A stretch of 64,000 nt of DNA from NCBI GenBank assembly GCA_037833965.1, contig AP031357.1, positions 6,344,001 to 6,408,000 of the forward strand, written 5' to 3'. Position 1 is the stretch's first letter. Each line of letters opens with the position of its first letter. Below the pieces are notes generated by a model. The model ran no database searches, was not told the DNA's origin, and was given only the letters and a program-made list of their open reading frames with translations. This stretch comes from Marchantia polymorpha subsp. ruderalis (lineage: Eukaryota; Streptophyta; Marchantiopsida; Marchantiales; Marchantiaceae). Of the stretch, positions 52,785-63,863 are shown piece after piece. The translations under genes were made by a program, and so were the position numbers.

Positions 52785-55585
52785 GTGCTAGAGCTGTCCG
52801 CAAGTTCCGACGAGATTCAGAGAAGGCCGTGGAAGAGACACGGCGTCAAAACAAGAAAACACCAAAAAGAGTACCTAAGCCTAGTTCGGCCGACATCCTT
52901 GGGGAACCTACCCCCGACGACTCGGAACCAAACTTGGTGCTTACAGTTCTACTAGATATTCCTTGCACGGACCCGCCTAGTGAAGTAGAACCGACCGCCC
53001 GAGAGCCGTCGACAGACACACCGATGGCGGACGGACAAGCCAATGTGCGGCTGCCTCAGCCGATTACTAAACATTCCTATCCGAAGTACAAAGGGAGTGG
53101 GGATGACGACGATGCAGATTCATACATCAAGTTGTTCGAGTCGGTGTCTATTGCCAATCGCGAGATCGCAGACGACGACCGACTAAGGATCTTTCCAAGC
53201 CTTCTGCGGAAGAAAGCGAGGAGTTGGTACAATCACGAGAGCATCGATCCGACTTGGTTGACAACATGGGCCCAGCTGAAGGAGAAGTTCCTTCGCCGCT
53301 TCCGCGAGCTCGGCTACGACAGCCGGGTTTTGACAAAGTTACGTAATTTGCAGCGAGAGAAGAAGTAGAGTCTGCGTGACTACACTGAGAGATTTCTGGA
53401 CCTCCTCGACAGAATACCGAAAACAGGACCAGGGTCCCCTTTCTCGGTACAACAAGCTGTGGATTGGTACGTGACCGGTTTAACTCGGGAGATGGAGACT
53501 TTTTGCCGACGCAGCAAGTGCGACACTATTGAGGATGTGATTGCATCGGCAGAAGCCTTCGAAACTTCCACTCTCAACCGAAGAGGGAGAGAGAGACGGG
53601 AGTCGAAGGAACGAAAACCGAAGGGAGGGCGAAGACGACGTAGAGGTACAACTCCGTCATCGGAGGAATCGTCTTCGGACGAGAACCGTTCTTCATCCGA
53701 AGAAGAGGAAACCTCATCGTCGGAAGAGGAGAAGAAGAGGAAGAAGCATGGGTCAGCAAAGAAAAAGGGCATCCGACGAGTGACTACGGACAGAGCGCCG
53801 GGAGATATAGCTTCGAAGATGGAGACCCTTGTGAAGGACTTCGCCGATCTCAAGGTTCAAGTGGTAGGCGGGCATGATCGCAGAAAATCACCCGGGAGAG
53901 TGCGAGCGAACTTATGGTGTACTACGTGCGGGGCGGTGGGACATGCAAACACCGAGTGCCTTACCACCCGTCCGTCATATCCAGTCAACGCAGTAGAGTG
54001 GGCGCAACCGTACTATGGAGAGCACCCTCAGTACTATGGAGAGGCTAGCGAAGAGACGGCCTACGCCGTCCAGTCGGTGCCTACCCCTCCTGCAGTTTCA
54101 GCAATGCAAGTCCCACGATATATTCCGGTGGATCGGGCCACTACGGTACCTGTGAGGCGGAGAGCACCTCCAGGGACGTTTGACCCACCGCCACCGCGCG
54201 CTTGTTATAATTGCGGGGAAGTTGGGCACTTCTCACCGCAGTGTCCCCATCCAAAAAGGCGAAACGATTATGCTCCGACATGTAGTAATTGCAAGAAGGT
54301 CGGGCACACTGCGCCAGAGTGTGATCAGCCACCAGTCCCTCGGCCAGCGGTACGATTTGTGAACACTCCTGCCAAGGAGGACGTCCAAGTTAACCAGGTC
54401 GAAGTAGGTTCAGACGGGGATGGCGAAGACGAAGAATGGCCGACTGAAGAGGTTATGTGCGCACGGGTCGAAACTCGTAGTTCCAAGAAATCGAAGGAGC
54501 AAGAGCGTGACACTCGCAAGCACGAACGGAGAACCGACGACCGGACGGGAAAAGGAAAGGAGAAGACATCCAGCAAGTCCGACTTGCGACCTGCTCGGAA
54601 GTCTTCGGCTACGCGAGAAACACCAGCAGTGCGCCCCCAGACGGCAGTCGAGGACGAGCCAGTGCGCCTACTGAAACGGGACTATGCTCCGGATATCCGC
54701 AACGAGGTAGCCAACCTGTTGAAGGAAGCGATCCGCACGCAAAAGGACCCACCGCGGCCAGACTTGACATCCTCCCTTGGAGCGAAGTTGGCAACCACCG
54801 TGGAACCTCGCAGAGCGTCGCCGACCCCGACGACCCAACGCGCCCACTATGACTTGGTTGAAGATCTCGGGAGTCGAAAAGTGAACATCACGTTCAAGCA
54901 GCTCTTGGAGGACAATAAGACGTATCGGAGAATGTTGATGCTTTCGCTACGGCATCCGCGGAAGCCGCGCGCATCCACATCCTCTCAAGTATATCAAGTG
55001 GAGAGCGAAGACCAAGGGCCACCTGAGATCGATGTGGAGATAGCAGGATGTTGTGTACGCAGAGTGCCAATCGACTCTGGATCAGGAGTCAACATAATGA
55101 CGGAGGATACAGCGAGAGCCTTGGGGTTCAGTCAATACGAACCCTCGAAGCGGGTGTTGAGATTAGCGGATCAGACGCGGAGAATGCCTGCAGGTATGCT
55201 GCGCAATGTCAAGACAACCATCGGGGGTGCGGACTTTCGGTTGACGTATATCATCCTTCAACCGATGATGAAGCAGGGCTATGACGTTCTGCTCGGGCGA
55301 CCATGGCTATATGGTGCACAAGTCAGATGTGATTGGCGAAGACATCGCCTTAAGTTTCCTCATCCTTCGGAACCGACCAAAACCATTACGGTGCCCTGGA
55401 ATAGGGTCAGGCACGAAGGAGAGACCCCATCGACAAGTGCAGGTTACACATCGGGCGAGGACAGTGAGTCGACCGCGCGTTCGGATTCCAGTGGTACCGA
55501 ATCCGATTACTTCGTGGGATTCGTTGCCTGCTGTTCGGTGAGAGAAGAAGAAGAGCCGGAAGCTATTCAGCCGGAAGACGAATAG
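52754..55585 (+). pseudogene. gag: Gag-protease of B, one internal nonsense codon
   Basis: Aligns throughout with A1/A2 gag: basic N-terminus, capsid-type domain (SYIKLFESVSIANRE, FRELGYDSRVLTKL), S/E-rich linker, three CCHC knuckles (CTTCGAVGHANTEC, CYNCGEVGHFSPQC, CSNCKKVGHTAPEC) and protease (DSGSGVNIM, aspartate at residue 774). Codon 205 is TAG (53366-53368) where A2 has GAG, in the sequence between LQREKK and LRDYTERF, so the product stops inside the capsid domain. The bases after this TAG (AGTCTG) do not fit the CARYYA context, so I read it as a mutation. The rest of the frame is open to the normal UAG-CAATTA end. Confidence 0.9.
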
Positions 55586-55591
55586 CAATTA
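55583..55591 (+). promoter_or_regulatory. Leaky stop UAG-CAATTA between protease and reverse transcriptase (B)
   Basis: TAG-CAATTA is the exact tobamovirus-type readthrough sequence. Family A has CAACTA at this site: the codon differs but the CARYYA pattern is kept. Confidence 0.75.
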
Positions 55592-58426
55592 ACTGTGGGA
55601 CTGGGAAGGAGTGAGACGAGTCACACTGAGGGCATTGTCGACCCTAGTGACTGTCACGAAGTACAACTCAGTCCCGGCAAGTGCTTGAAGGTATCAAGCG
55701 CAGTGAGAGGAGACGAGCTAAGGAAAGTACAGGCCTTCCTTAGCCATTATGTCGACGTTTTCGCCTGGAAGATCGAAGACATGAAGGGGATACCTGCACG
55801 GTATGGGGAACACCGTATCGATTTACTGGACGACTCAGTACCCATACGACAGCGCCAGTATCGCCTCAACCCAAAGTACTCCTTGCTAGTGAAAGAGGAG
55901 ATAGATAAGTACTTGAGCGCTGGTATTATTTACCCTGTGCTCAGCAGTGAGTGGGTGTCGCCGATTGTTATCGTACCCAAGAAGTTGACGGGTAAGATAC
56001 GAGTGTGTCAGGATTTCCGGAAGTTGAATGCAGCAACACGCAAGGATCATCATCCGTTACCATTCACGGATGCCATTTTAGACCATGTCGCAGGACATGA
56101 ATGTTATAGCTTCCTGGATGGGTTCTCAGGTTACAATCAGGTGTCTATCCGTGAACAGGACAAGGATAAAACTACGTTCACAACCGACTGGGGAACTTAC
56201 GCATACCACAAGATGCCCTTCGGTCTGTGCAACGCGCCTGCCACCTTTCAACGGATGATGACCAATATCTTTCAGGAACAACTGAGGAAGTTCCTGGAGA
56301 TATTCATAGATGACTTCTGTGTCTTTGGGAAGCGGTCTGAACACCTAAGTCACTTGAAGCAGACCTTCGATAAATGTAGAGAGAGCAGTTTATCACTGCA
56401 TCCCGAGAAGTGCTTTTTCTTTATGACTAGTGGGATCTTGTTGAGTCATCGGGTCTCGGCAGACGGCATTGCGGTGGACATCGAGAAGGTCAAGGTTATA
56501 CTCGAGCTTGAGCCACCCACGAATCTAAGAGAGCTGCGAGCATTCCTGGGTCATGTGGGCTACTACCGAAGATTTATACACATGTATGCAATACTGGCGG
56601 CGGACCTGACCAAGTTGTTGAAGAAGGACGAGCCTTATGCTTGGGGTGCGAACCAGCAGTCAGCATTTGAGGCTCTAAAAGCAAAACTCACGACTGCTCC
56701 CGTACTAAGGAGTCCAGACTGGAATCGACCATTCCATGTTTACGTTGACACCTCGGCATTCGCCATCGGTGTAGTACTGAGTCAAAAGGATGACAACAAA
56801 AAGGACTACCCGATCTACTTCGCGAGCCGACAGCTGTCTCTAGCAGAGCGGAAGTACACCACGACGGAGAGAGAAGCGTTGGGGATAATGTACTCCTGTA
56901 AAAAGTTCCGTCACTACCTAATCTGCTACGAGTTTGTGTCCCATGTGGACCACTACGCATTGCAACACCTAGTCAAGAAAGCCGACCTATCCGGTCGAAT
57001 CGCCAGGTGGGTGTTGTTACTACAAGAGTTCACCTACACAGTCCAGACCAGAAAAGGGGTGCACCACGAAAATGCGGATTACTTGTCCCGATTATGGACC
57101 CAGCCGACAGAGGAGGAATTGGTGGACGATTTTCCAGATGAAGAGTTATTTCAGTTGTCTGCAGGACATGAGTCCCGCTATGCCGACCTGTATCAATATC
57201 TGCTAACCCTCCAGTGCCCCGAAGGCATGGATTTGGAACAGCGAACTGTCTTTATTCATAAGGCAGGCCCGTACCAACTCCAGCAGGGGGTTTTGTTTAA
57301 GAAGATGGCGGATGAGCGCTTATGCAGATGCCTGGAGGAATCAGAGGTACCAAGAATAGTCAGTGCGATGCATACAGAGGAGGCGGGTGGACACTATGCC
57401 ACCAGGAACACGGTCACAAAGATCCTAAATGCGGGGTATTGGTGGCCGACCATGTTTAAGGATGTTCTCGATTACATCCGCAAGTGCGACAGTTGCCAGA
57501 GGACGGGGAGACCGACGCCTACAACACGCTGGCCCCTGACTCCCATCATGCCTCTAGCACCTTTCGAAAAGTGGGGTATTGACTTTGTAGGGCCGATACA
57601 ACCAGTGACTAGAAGTACACGAAGGCGCTACATTCTGGTAGCAACGGACTATGCCACCAAAATGGTAGAGGCCAGAGCCACCAGAAAGGATGATGCTGCC
57701 ACAGTGGCAGCATTCTTGTTTGAGTCAATCATCACACGCTACGGATGTCCCTTAGAGCTAGTCAGCGACCGGGGCACGCATTTTCTGAATCAGATCATCG
57801 AAGATCTGACACGGTACTTCCACATCAAGCACCAGAAGACTACTCCATACAATCCCAAGGCAAATGGACTGACGGAGAAGTCCAATGGTCTGCTGTGTAA
57901 AATACTACTCAAGGTCACGGTGAATCACGCTCACGACTGGGATACGAAGCTAGCAGCCGCACTATGGGCGTACCGCACAGCTGAGAAGATCACGACCAAA
58001 CAGACACCATACTTTCTGGTGTATGGGCAACACCCGATCCTCCCGATCGAATTTGAAGTACCTACCCAACGAACGTTGGATTTGCAGAGGATGGGCGCAG
58101 AGGAGAGTCAGCTCTACAGGCTACAGGAGGTCACGCTGCTGGATGAGAGGAGAAGAGACGCCGAAGATCGCACCAAGAAAATCCAGCTCCGTCGGAAGGA
58201 GAGATACGATAAAAAGATCAAACCGGTACTACTGCAGGCGGGTGACTTGGCATTGCTCTACGACAGCAGGCATGCCAGATTCCCAGGCAAACTGCACCTA
58301 AGGTGGATGGGACCTTACAGGGTTGTCGAAGTCTTCCCGAATGGATCCATCCAACTTGCGGACCTGGCCGGCGATTTGTTAAGCACCCGAGTGAACGGGT
58401 GGCGGTTGAAGAAATACCACATGTGA
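55586..58426 (+). CDS. pol: Pol: reverse transcriptase, RNase H, integrase (B)
   Basis: Open in the gag frame from the codon after UAG; no in-frame ATG until MKGIPARYG. The first codons (QL..GLGRSE.SHTEGIVDPSD) agree with family A although the DNA differs, so this stretch is translated. Reverse transcriptase catalytic codons at 56309 and 56312 (FIDDF); RNase H VDTSAFAIGV and TEREALG; integrase HHCC site, D at 57581, D at 57767, E at 57875 (spacing 35), and GPY module HLRWMGPYRVVEVF. The GHRVS of family A is SHRVS here, a minor change. It ends RLKKYHM, and the stop is followed within 30 nt by the polypurine tract. Intact. Confidence 0.95.
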   Translation, partial: QLTVGLGRSETSHTEGIVDPSDCHEVQLSPGKCLKVSSAVRGDELRKVQAFLSHYVDVFAWKIEDMKGIPARYGEHRIDLLDDSVPIRQRQYRLNPKYSLLVKEEIDKYLSAGIIYPVLSSEWVSPIVIVPKKLTGKIRVCQDFRKLNAATRKDHHPLPFTDAILDHVAGHECYSFLDGFSGYNQVSIREQDKDKTTFTTDWGTYAYHKMPFGLCNAPATFQRMMTNIFQEQLRKFLEIFIDDFCVFGKRSEHLSHLKQTFDKCRESSLSLHPEKCFFFMTSGILLSHRVSADGIAVDIEKVKVILELEPPTNLRELRAFLGHVGYYRRFIHMYAILAADLTKLLKKDEPYAWGANQQSAFEALKAKLTTAPVLRSPDWNRPFHVYVDTSAFAIGVVLSQKDDNKKDYPIYFASRQLSLAERKYTTTEREALGIMYSCKKFRHYLICYEFVSHVDHYALQHLVKKADLSGRIARWVLLLQEFTYTVQTRKGVHHENADYLSRLWTQPTEEELVDDFPDEELFQLSAGHESRYADLYQYLLTLQCPEGMDLEQRTVFIHKAGPYQLQQGVLFKKMADERLCRCLEESEVPRIVSAMHTEEAGGHYATRNTVTKILNAGYWWPTMFKDVLDYIRKCDSCQRTGRPTPTTRWPLTPIMPLAPFEKWGIDFVGPIQPVTRSTRRRYILVATDYATKMVEARATRKDDAATVAAFLFESIITRYGCPLELVSDRGTHFLNQIIEDLTRYFHIKHQKTTPYNPKANGLTEKSNGLLCKILLKVTVNHAHDWDTKLAAALWAYRTAEKITTKQTPYFLVYGQHPILPIEFEVPTQRTLDLQRMGAEESQLYRLQEVTLLDERRRDAEDRTKKIQLRRKERYDKKIKPVLLQAGDLALLYDSRHARFPGKLHLRWMGPYRVVEVFPNGSIQLADLAGDLLSTRVNGWRLKKYHM

Positions 58427-58450
58427 GTGTTCGCGTGGGCGCTCACAATT

Positions 58451-58461
58451 GAGGAGGGGGG
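58451..58461 (+). other. B polypurine tract
   Basis: GAGGAGGGGGG, identical in all three elements; the 30 nt before it (GCGTGGGCGCTCACAATT) are also conserved. Confidence 0.9.
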
Positions 58462-59712
58462 CATGTGGTACCCCACTTTTGGCAATTTTGAGGAAATTAA
58501 AACATTTTTGAAAAACTGTACCCTGGCAGCATTGTAAATAGCCTTTGGTACATCAAAACAGAGTGAATCTGGAAGATCGCGGGAATTCTCGAGGGATCTT
58601 GTAGAATCTGGGATTTGGGGTGCCGCAGTAAGGACAGGCACCACCCTCCCTGCGAGCTCCGCAGTTAGGATCTCTACGGCGCACGGCGCAAAACTCGCCT
58701 TCGGAGGTTGCGTCCGCGGCTGTAGGGAAGCCCCCGTAATTAGGTCAACCCTTGGGCGCCTTGACCAAGTTAGGGTCCCGTTGGAAAGAGCTCGACGCGC
58801 TGATTCTAACGAGCCCAAGAACGCTTGGAACGGACGAGGACTTAGGGAGTTATCGCTACTGGAAGAAACGGAGGCGGTCGCCTACGGCGGAAGGAGTTCG
58901 CCACCGGCGCGAATTCCGCCTACGCGGAAGGGGGATTCAAGTTTGGTCCTATGCGCGGACGAAGGCGTTCGCCTGTGCACAGGCAAAGTAGGGTTAGGGA
59001 AGGCGCGAAGTCCGCCTACGCACAGGCGTACACCTGGGCACAGGCACTTCGGCGTCGGCGGAGAAAATCCGCCTTGGGCCCTAGAAATGCGCCTTGTGAG
59101 GTAGAAAGTGTACGGCGCCTTCCGCGCTAGCGCAGCGCCGCGTACGTCGGAAGAGCCGCCAGAGTAATCCAACAGGTACGGACCGTGCGGACGGCACGGG
59201 TGGATGCGCTCTTGGACGGACGGAGTTGCGGCAGTGGAAGCACCGACGGAGAGACAAGGAACGGACAGTCTGGACGGAGACGGCTGACCACGGTCAACGC
59301 CTTCCGCGCCAGCGCAGCGCCGCGGACGGAATTCGCCTGCGCACAGGCGAACGCCTGTGCACAGGAGGATGTTCAAGTTCCGCGCCGGCGGAGAAAACCG
59401 CCGAGGCCCCTGCCTTCGCACATGCAGGAGTTGAATTTTTGTCCGACATGCGGACACACGCGTCAAGGCAGAAGGAGATTGGCCGAGGGGCGGTACGAAC
59501 AAGTGTACCGCGCAAGGCGGAAAACTCGCCTTCGGCGCTACGTCCCCATGTCCACAGGGTGACACGCTCGCGGAGTTCAAATCCGCCAATTCGAGCGTGA
59601 GAGTTTAATCGACGACGGCAGAGCGTGAAGCCGCGCGTGAGAGCGAAGACCGTTCCAGCGTACAGCCGGCGCGGCCATCAAGTGAGACGTTCTTCACGAC
59701 CAAGAGCCGACC

Positions 59713-62700
59713 ATGACCTTCGACCGGGCGGCGGAGAACGTCCCATTCTTGAATTCGCGATTCCAATCTCTTGTGCGCGCTGCGCGCATCCATCTGCTGG
59801 CTGCGGACCATTCTCGACGTCGTCACACAGGAGATTTCTTGTTGATTGAGGGAGAAGTGAGTGCGCGTGATTTGGAATTGAGAGCGATTAGAGTTTGCCG
59901 AGAGAGAAAGAAACGCGGACAGTGTGGAAGTAGAATGAGCGGGCGAGCGAACCCCAGGAACGCAATGACGAGACCGAGCAGATTGCGGATGGTGCCACTT
60001 CGCCTGCCGCAGAACGGGCTGCGCGCTTTCGAAGAGCGCTTAATAGCAAGAAAGCTCGATTTCTTACTATGGGGATGGAATTACATCTGCGCGAATATGG
60101 TGCGCGAGTGGCTAGAGCCACAGGGACCACCCTCGCGCGGATTGTGTCCGCATGTTGACCGGTGGACAGTCCAAGATTGGGCGCAGGCGTTGGGAAGATG
60201 TGCTGGCATGCCAGGGCATCTCCTTTTCGACAGCGAGAGCATCAAGGTGACCAAGCAAGAAGAGGCGCAATTTGTGGAGCTGTTCAAGACCGGGAGGTCT
60301 ACCAAGAATGGGTACAGGACCCGTGATTACAAAGATCGATTTCGCCGGACTCTGTCCGCGGCGCTGATGCAATTACTGCAGCCGCACCGCGCCTGCTACA
60401 TCACATTGTGGCAGGTCTCTTTTGTGGAATGCGTCATCGAGGGAACTCCAATTCACTGGGCGAGCATCCTGCACAGGGTGATGCGACAGCACGCGTTTGA
60501 GGAGAAGGGGGGAACTCTAAACCATCTTTCTCCTTTCCTCATCAATTTTTATCGACAGCGGAATTGTTTGACAGCGGCGGAGCTTGAACATTTTCCGCCA
60601 TTGTCCATCGACCATCCCGGGAAGTATGTGCGGGAGAACGAGGTCGACACTGATGCAGAGGAGTCACCGACTTCTACCCCATCAAGACGGAGGGACGAAG
60701 GGAGACACACTCCTGCAGCGCGAGTGCCGCGGAAGCGGCGATGGAGGGAAGAGTCTGAAGAGGAGCAGCATCAAGAACCCTCTGCTCCCATTCGACCGCG
60801 GCCGCTGTGCGAGCCATACAGCCGGCCGAAGCAGAAGGCACGCAGACTGGTGTTACCAGCTGACAGTGCAGACACGGCGACGATTACGACAGAGATAGGA
60901 AGTGCGTCGCCAGAGAGGCGAGAGGGAGCGCGGACGACCGCACGAGAGACGGGCCACGCTGCAACCTCGTCGGGAGATAGGCCGCCTACGGGCCAAGGGC
61001 CTCCGGAGTTACCACGTGCGATGCGGACAGATGTTCCGTTTGCGCACAGGCAAACCTCCGCGGACGGACGAGCCTCCGCGGATCGGCGAACACAAGTGGA
61101 CGTGGATCTACGCTTACGCGTGGGAAGGAGCAGTCCGCCTGTGCACAGGCGCTCGCCTGTGCACAGGTCGCCTGTGCACAGGGCACCTCCGCACGTGCCG
61201 CCTGTGCACAGGCAAGAATCACCCCCGTTCCAACGCAGGAAGGGGAAGGAGCCGGCGGAAGAACCGCCTACGAGACACCGGCCCTCGGGGCCAGACCCTC
61301 CGGCGCACCACGCGCCGCAATTTGCGCCTTCGGCGCCAGGGCCTTCGAGCCGAGGAGATATGAGCAGAGAGCGTGCGGAGGCCGCACCATCGGCGGGAAG
61401 TCCGCCGATAGATGCGCCTTCGGCGGTAGGGCCTATAGGCCAAGGAACATCGGGCGTGCGGCCCCCGGCCATGTCGCCTTCGGCGATAGGTGTCCGCGGC
61501 GCTACGCCTGCGGCGGACAAGGCGCCGGTAAATGCGCCTGCGCACGGGCCGGGCACAGCCCCCACGGACCGATCGAGGGAGCAGCAGACGGAGGAGCGGA
61601 GTGACTGTCCGCGGGATGAAATCTCGATGCGCGATGCGCAATCCAACCCCGCGCAGCCACCTTCCGCTCAATCGCCTTCGGCGACGAACGACGGCGACAG
61701 AGAGAATGCGGTAGGCAATCAACCAGCGAGCGACAGGGATGCCGCTCGGATACATTCGCCTTCCGCCTTAGACATTTTGGCGACGAGCAGCGAGGCTGCA
61801 GCCGTGCCTTCGCAGACAGCACACGTCGAGGACGTGCAGCCCCACTCGGGGCAGTCGCCGACACAATCAATGGCGACTGAAATTCTCCACTCGGATGATG
61901 ACGACGGAGGCTCCACGGAAGAGATGTCAGGAGCAGAAGACACCGAGGAGGAGGAGGAGGAAATTGTTGGAGCGCCGGCGGCGGCGCTCTCTGAGCAGGT
62001 GATTCCGTTGCTGCGGTACTTGGATCGCAAGGTCGATAAATACGCCGACCCACTCCAGCCGGGGTCTTACATCGAGTTAGTGCGCAGGCGGACTCGCACT
62101 AAAGTCCATACCAGCAAGCTATTAGCTAGAGTGGACCAGGAGTTGAGGGACTTGAAGGAGAAGCATGAGTGCTTGTGGGGACAGTACAAGCTTAATCAGA
62201 AATTCTACAAGCACTCCGAGAAGATGAAGGATGAGAAACTGGGCGAGCTCACCAAGGAGCAGGTGAAGGTCAAGGAAGCACTCGATTCTGAGCAGGCCCA
62301 GAATCGGATTTTGTCAGAGGAGCTCGTGCGACAGACGCGGTTGTTGGAACAATGTCAACTCGCACGGCAGGCGGATGAAGAATTAATCCGCAGTTTGCAG
62401 TCAGAGTGTGGCGAATTGAGAGCGCAACGTGCTGAAGCCGAATCGCAATTAGTGACGATTGAAGAGGATCGCAGGAAGGAGGCGGATCGCACGAAGGTGG
62501 AGACGGCGAGGCGAGTCGCCCACTGTCTCAAGGGCTACGCCCACTGGGAAGTGAAGGCGCAGGAGAAACTCACACTGCGTGAGTTTGAATTGCGCGCAGC
62601 CGGGTTGTTGTCAGGCGACAGTAGGAGTCGGCGGAAGGTAGCGAAGAAGCTCGAGGCCTTTCTGTCGAAGGCACAGGATACCATGTCCGCCCTCGAGGGG

Positions 62701-62850
62701 GAGGTGTCCGCGGCGTTGCAGAGGTTGGGACTGCGTAGTCGAGCGGAAGAGTGGCAGGGTAGGGAGTTAGTGCGCGGCAGTCGGCCGCGCAGGAGACGTA
62801 GTACAGGTTCCGCGGAGTGTAGTGTAGCGTGGTTCCGTGCAGGCGTGTAG
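59713..62850 (+). CDS. U3 ORF protein, B 3' LTR (complete, 1045 residues)
   Basis: ATG 59713 has a good context (GACCATGACC), and the extension it adds is conserved in old copy S1; a second ATG at 59965 aligns with the family A start. Residues 1-84: extension (FLNSRFQSLVRAARIHLLA). About 85-320: conserved domain (LRLPQNGLRAF, FLLWGWNY, DRWTVQDWAQALGRCAG, LLFDSES, TRDYKDRFRR, LNHLSPFLINFYR). About 320-700: P/R/S-rich, with PVHR and PSA repeats encoded by palindromes. About 700-760: acidic (DDDDGG, EEEEEE). PLLRYLDRK near 765, coiled coil about 800-920, then HCLKGYAHWEV and a basic C-terminus. No membrane segment or signal peptide. About half identical to family A in the N-terminal domain. No known family recognised; function unknown. 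Confidence 0.78.
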   Translation: MTFDRAAENVPFLNSRFQSLVRAARIHLLAADHSRRRHTGDFLLIEGEVSARDLELRAIRVCRERKKRGQCGSRMSGRANPRNAMTRPSRLRMVPLRLPQNGLRAFEERLIARKLDFLLWGWNYICANMVREWLEPQGPPSRGLCPHVDRWTVQDWAQALGRCAGMPGHLLFDSESIKVTKQEEAQFVELFKTGRSTKNGYRTRDYKDRFRRTLSAALMQLLQPHRACYITLWQVSFVECVIEGTPIHWASILHRVMRQHAFEEKGGTLNHLSPFLINFYRQRNCLTAAELEHFPPLSIDHPGKYVRENEVDTDAEESPTSTPSRRRDEGRHTPAARVPRKRRWREESEEEQHQEPSAPIRPRPLCEPYSRPKQKARRLVLPADSADTATITTEIGSASPERREGARTTARETGHAATSSGDRPPTGQGPPELPRAMRTDVPFAHRQTSADGRASADRRTQVDVDLRLRVGRSSPPVHRRSPVHRSPVHRAPPHVPPVHRQESPPFQRRKGKEPAEEPPTRHRPSGPDPPAHHAPQFAPSAPGPSSRGDMSRERAEAAPSAGSPPIDAPSAVGPIGQGTSGVRPPAMSPSAIGVRGATPAADKAPVNAPAHGPGTAPTDRSREQQTEERSDCPRDEISMRDAQSNPAQPPSAQSPSATNDGDRENAVGNQPASDRDAARIHSPSALDILATSSEAAAVPSQTAHVEDVQPHSGQSPTQSMATEILHSDDDDGGSTEEMSGAEDTEEEEEEIVGAPAAALSEQVIPLLRYLDRKVDKYADPLQPGSYIELVRRRTRTKVHTSKLLARVDQELRDLKEKHECLWGQYKLNQKFYKHSEKMKDEKLGELTKEQVKVKEALDSEQAQNRILSEELVRQTRLLEQCQLARQADEELIRSLQSECGELRAQRAEAESQLVTIEEDRRKEADRTKVETARRVAHCLKGYAHWEVKAQEKLTLREFELRAAGLLSGDSRSRRKVAKKLEAFLSKAQDTMSALEGEVSAALQRLGLRSRAEEWQGRELVRGSRPRRRRSTGSAECSVAWFRAGV
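61138..61212. repeat. Cluster of four CCTGTGCACAGG palindromes in the U3 ORF
   Basis: Perfect 12-bp palindromes at 61138-61149, 61156-61167, 61171-61182 and 61201-61212, each in frame and encoding PVHR. The same cluster lies in the 5' LTR (offset 11194) and in S3. Further copies and variants occur in the non-coding U3 leader. Confidence 0.85.
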
Positions 62851-62886
62851 CGTAGTGCAGTGTAGTGCTAGGTAGGACTTAGAAGG

Positions 62887-62915
62887 TATAAAATAGTTCC
62901 AGGCGTTTTGCCTGG
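62887..62915 (+). promoter_or_regulatory. B 3' LTR TATA box and inverted repeat
   Basis: TATAAAA (62887-62893) and CCAGGC-GTTTT-GCCTGG (62899-62915). Confidence 0.65.
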
Positions 62916-63863
62916 GGTTCTTTCCCAATTTCAGAAGTGCAGATCAGGAACCCATTTCCTTTGCGTGTTTGTGTCCTTGAGTTCTGTCACCACGCACGAG
63001 GAGTTACAACTTAGCGTTCCGCATTTTGTAGCTGAAGGCCTGCGGCCGAATGTTCAGAGCTAGTACATTGGTTAGAGACTTGAGTAGTTCGGATCTGCAC
63101 CTGCGGGTGACTGCCGATGCTCAGAGCCAGTGACTAGTTAGATACTTGAACAGTTTCGCCCCTACACCTTCGAGTGTTTCTTTCTGATTGTACTCCTTTG
63201 GGATTTTTCCCCTGAATGCCAAAGTGAAGTTTTGCTACTTCGTGTAAGCCTTGGTTGTAAATTCAGGTTACGCTGCAGCAGGTGCTTTGAGGGTAACCCC
63301 TGTAGTATTTCTGGGAATGACAAGTGCCTGAGAATTCAAACTCTTCAATAGACTGTTGTTGTGTTACTGGAATGTTTCACAGTGAGTCCTTCAGTGCGGA
63401 CCTGTGTTCTCCGCGCGTTTTGTGAGTTGAGAGTGTTGTTCACCGCGTCTGAGTGACTTCGATCCGAAGTAGGCAGTCCAAACCGGGTTTCCTACACTAG
63501 CAGCAAGCTAGTGGAAGTGTTGTAAAAGCCGGAGTTGGAAGTCACTGCCCGCAGCTTTGCCGAGTGTGCTCTTGAGAGACTTTCCCCCTGAAATCTTGAA
63601 GTAGAGGTCCTAACGGATCTCTGGGCTGTGTTTCTGTAGTTTCAGGTGTGTGTGTGTGTGTGTGTTACGCTGCACTGTGCGACCTCCGAGTGCGCTCCGA
63701 GTGGACACTTGCAGTATTTCTGGGAGTGACAGTCGCCTGAGAATTCAAACTCCTCAATAGTCTGTTAAAACGTGACACTTTGTACCCTGTGTGTTCCTCT
63801 GTCCCTGTGGGTTCGACCTTTCTACCACTATATTGCAGTTTTAGCCTTTAGTGGGTTATTACA

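Larger units (their letters stand above)
47270..63863 (+). mobile_element. Element B: complete Ty3/gypsy retrotransposon of the second family
   Basis: 16,594 bp inserted in the A1 3' LTR with perfect duplication TGCGA (47265-47269 and 63864-63868). LTRs of 5398 and 5400 bp; the 2-bp length difference is one GT unit in the U5 microsatellite. By eye about nine substitutions separate the LTRs. Pol and the 3' U3 ORF are open; gag has one nonsense codon and the 5' U3 ORF another. Layout is the same as in family A. Confidence 0.97.
58464..63863 (+). repeat. B 3' LTR (5400 bp)
   Basis: Collinear with the 5' LTR at an offset of 11194 up to the GT microsatellite, which is one unit longer. Contains the intact 1045-codon U3 ORF. 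Confidence 0.97.

Noticed and set aside
53366..53374. TAG in B gag as a second programmed readthrough site
   Set aside because: The following AGTCTG does not fit CARYYA, and A1 and A2 have a glutamate codon there.
59713..62850. U3 ORF as an envelope-like protein
   Set aside because: No signal peptide or hydrophobic membrane segment; the protein is highly charged with a coiled coil.
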